A stretch of DNA of 5,825 nt from Accumulibacter sp. (lineage in GTDB: Bacteria; Pseudomonadota; Gammaproteobacteria; Burkholderiales; Rhodocyclaceae). A model generated the notes under the pieces. The model was not told the origin of the DNA, searched no databases, and was given only the letters and a program-made list of their open reading frames with translations. Made by a program: the position numbers and the translations under genes. Shown here in pieces: positions 5,101 through 5,825 of the stretch (its first letter is position 1; the number at the start of each line of letters is the position of its first letter). The stretch spans positions 1 through 5,825 of the forward strand of contig DPSD01000171.1 of the NCBI GenBank assembly GCA_003538495.1, in the 5' to 3' direction.

Positions 5101-5825
5101 ATGCACGAACGCGCCTCCCCCCATTTTTCCATTCCTTTCCGCCTTGCCGGTGTCGCCGCCGCGCTGGCTTTCTGCAGCGCCGCAGGCGCCGCGCAGGTCA
5201 AGGTCATGGTGACTATTGAAAACCTCGCTCCGACCAATAGCGTCAGCTTCGCGCCGCTGCACGTCGGTTTCAGCAGCGGCAGCTTCGACGCCTTCAACAT
5301 CGGCCAGACTGCCGGCGCTGCCATCATCTCCGTTGCCGAACTCGGCGGCGGTGCCGAATGGCAGGCGGCGTTTGCGGCAGCCGAGCCGAACTCGACCCGC
5401 GGGGTGATCGGCGGTGCCTTGCTGCCCGGGCAGAGCAACAGCGCGACCTTCCTGGTCGACACCATGACCAATCCCTTCTTCACCTTTGCCTCGATGGTGC
5501 TGCCGAGCAACGATTCGTTCATCGGCAACGATTCGCCGATGCAGTACCAGTTGTTCGACGCCGCTGGCAAGCTGCTGATCGCTTCGATCAACCAAAAGGC
5601 GAGTGACATCTGGGATGCCGGATCCGAAATCTTCGATCCGAACGCCGCCGCCTTCGTCGCCGGTAGCGACGCCACGGCGCGCACACCCGAGAACTCGGTG
5701 GTCGCCTTCAACTTTGACGACCTCAAGAAGTTCGACGGCGTAACCACCGCCGCCGGCTACGTGTTCGAGAGCGGACTCGGCGCCGATTCCGACGTCTATC
5801 GCATCAGTTTCCAGGCGGTGCCCGA
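5101..5825 (+). CDS. Secreted spondin-domain protein, probably PEP-CTERM (3' end outside window)
   Basis: 241 complete codons are present, then two bases (GA) of the next. The ATG at 5101 has the strong ribosome site AGGAGA 6 bases upstream. Residues 1-31 form a signal peptide: a polar start with few charges, hydrophobic LAGVAAALAF, and cleavage near AGA/AQ. Cys25 does not sit in a proper lipobox. Residues 35-239 match the bacterial spondin_N pattern: VTIENLAPTNSVSFAPLHVG (37-56), FTFASMVLPSNDSFIGND (127-144), IWDAGSEIFDPN (170-181) and the closing strand SDVYRISFQ (230-238). In eukaryotes this domain belongs to extracellular-matrix proteins; the bacterial role is not established. The window ends at AVP plus the first two bases of a Glu or Asp codon, the usual place for a VPEP sorting motif followed by a membrane helix and basic tail. 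The PEP-CTERM reading is an inference. The gene appears to be transcribed apart from the SLT remnant. Confidence 0.85.
   Translation, partial: MHERASPHFSIPFRLAGVAAALAFCSAAGAAQVKVMVTIENLAPTNSVSFAPLHVGFSSGSFDAFNIGQTAGAAIISVAELGGGAEWQAAFAAAEPNSTRGVIGGALLPGQSNSATFLVDTMTNPFFTFASMVLPSNDSFIGNDSPMQYQLFDAAGKLLIASINQKASDIWDAGSEIFDPNAAAFVAGSDATARTPENSVVAFNFDDLKKFDGVTTAAGYVFESGLGADSDVYRISFQAVP

Noticed and set aside
5113..5175. Lipoprotein signal for the spondin-domain protein (Cys25)
   Set aside because: The residue before the cysteine is Phe (LAFC), which does not fit a lipobox. An ordinary signal-peptidase site AGA/AQ lies just after it.
4996..5747. Two overlapping minus-strand open frames opposite the spondin gene
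   Set aside because: They run antisense to a gene with a strong ribosome site, signal peptide and recognisable domain, and show no family features themselves.

Overview
The window is GC-rich chromosomal DNA with long, uninterrupted reading frames. The oligopeptidase A, the CorA transporter, the DUF4124-glutaredoxin protein and a secreted spondin-domain protein that ends near a probable PEP-CTERM motif together suggest a betaproteobacterium, perhaps of the Rhodocyclales/Accumulibacter type. That placement is an inference from gene content and composition; no rRNA or other phylogenetic marker is present.

Layout, left to right. (1) The nearly complete 3' part of prlC/opdA, a cytosolic zinc oligopeptidase of family M3, runs rightwards; its first few codons lie outside the window. 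(2) Thirteen bases after its stop comes an exported protein with a DUF4124 domain and a glutaredoxin-like CGAC domain. Its ribosome site overlaps the prlC stop, so the two are probably co-transcribed. (3) corA, a magnesium/cobalt channel, is convergent on the minus strand and is separated from the thiol protein by 34 bases holding two hairpins. (4) A divergent intergenic region of about 195 bases contains a short tandem repeat, a good sigma70-type promoter and a perfect 9-bp inverted repeat. (5) Rightwards from there is a soluble protein of the SprA-related (PF12118) putative metalloprotease family. (6) Next is an open frame whose N-terminal half is recognisably a lytic transglycosylase (SLT) domain but which lacks two conserved blocks; it is best read as a decaying pseudogene. 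(7) A leader of about 105 bases precedes a secreted spondin-domain protein that is cut by the window edge exactly where a PEP-CTERM sorting motif would be expected to begin.

Most genes are recognisable housekeeping or envelope functions: peptide turnover, periplasmic thiol chemistry, divalent cation uptake and secreted protein. I see no mobile element, CRISPR array, tRNA or rRNA, and no clear multi-gene novel system. The items most worth following up are the promoter-linked inverted repeat ahead of the SprA-like gene, the SLT remnant, and the truncated spondin/PEP-CTERM candidate.
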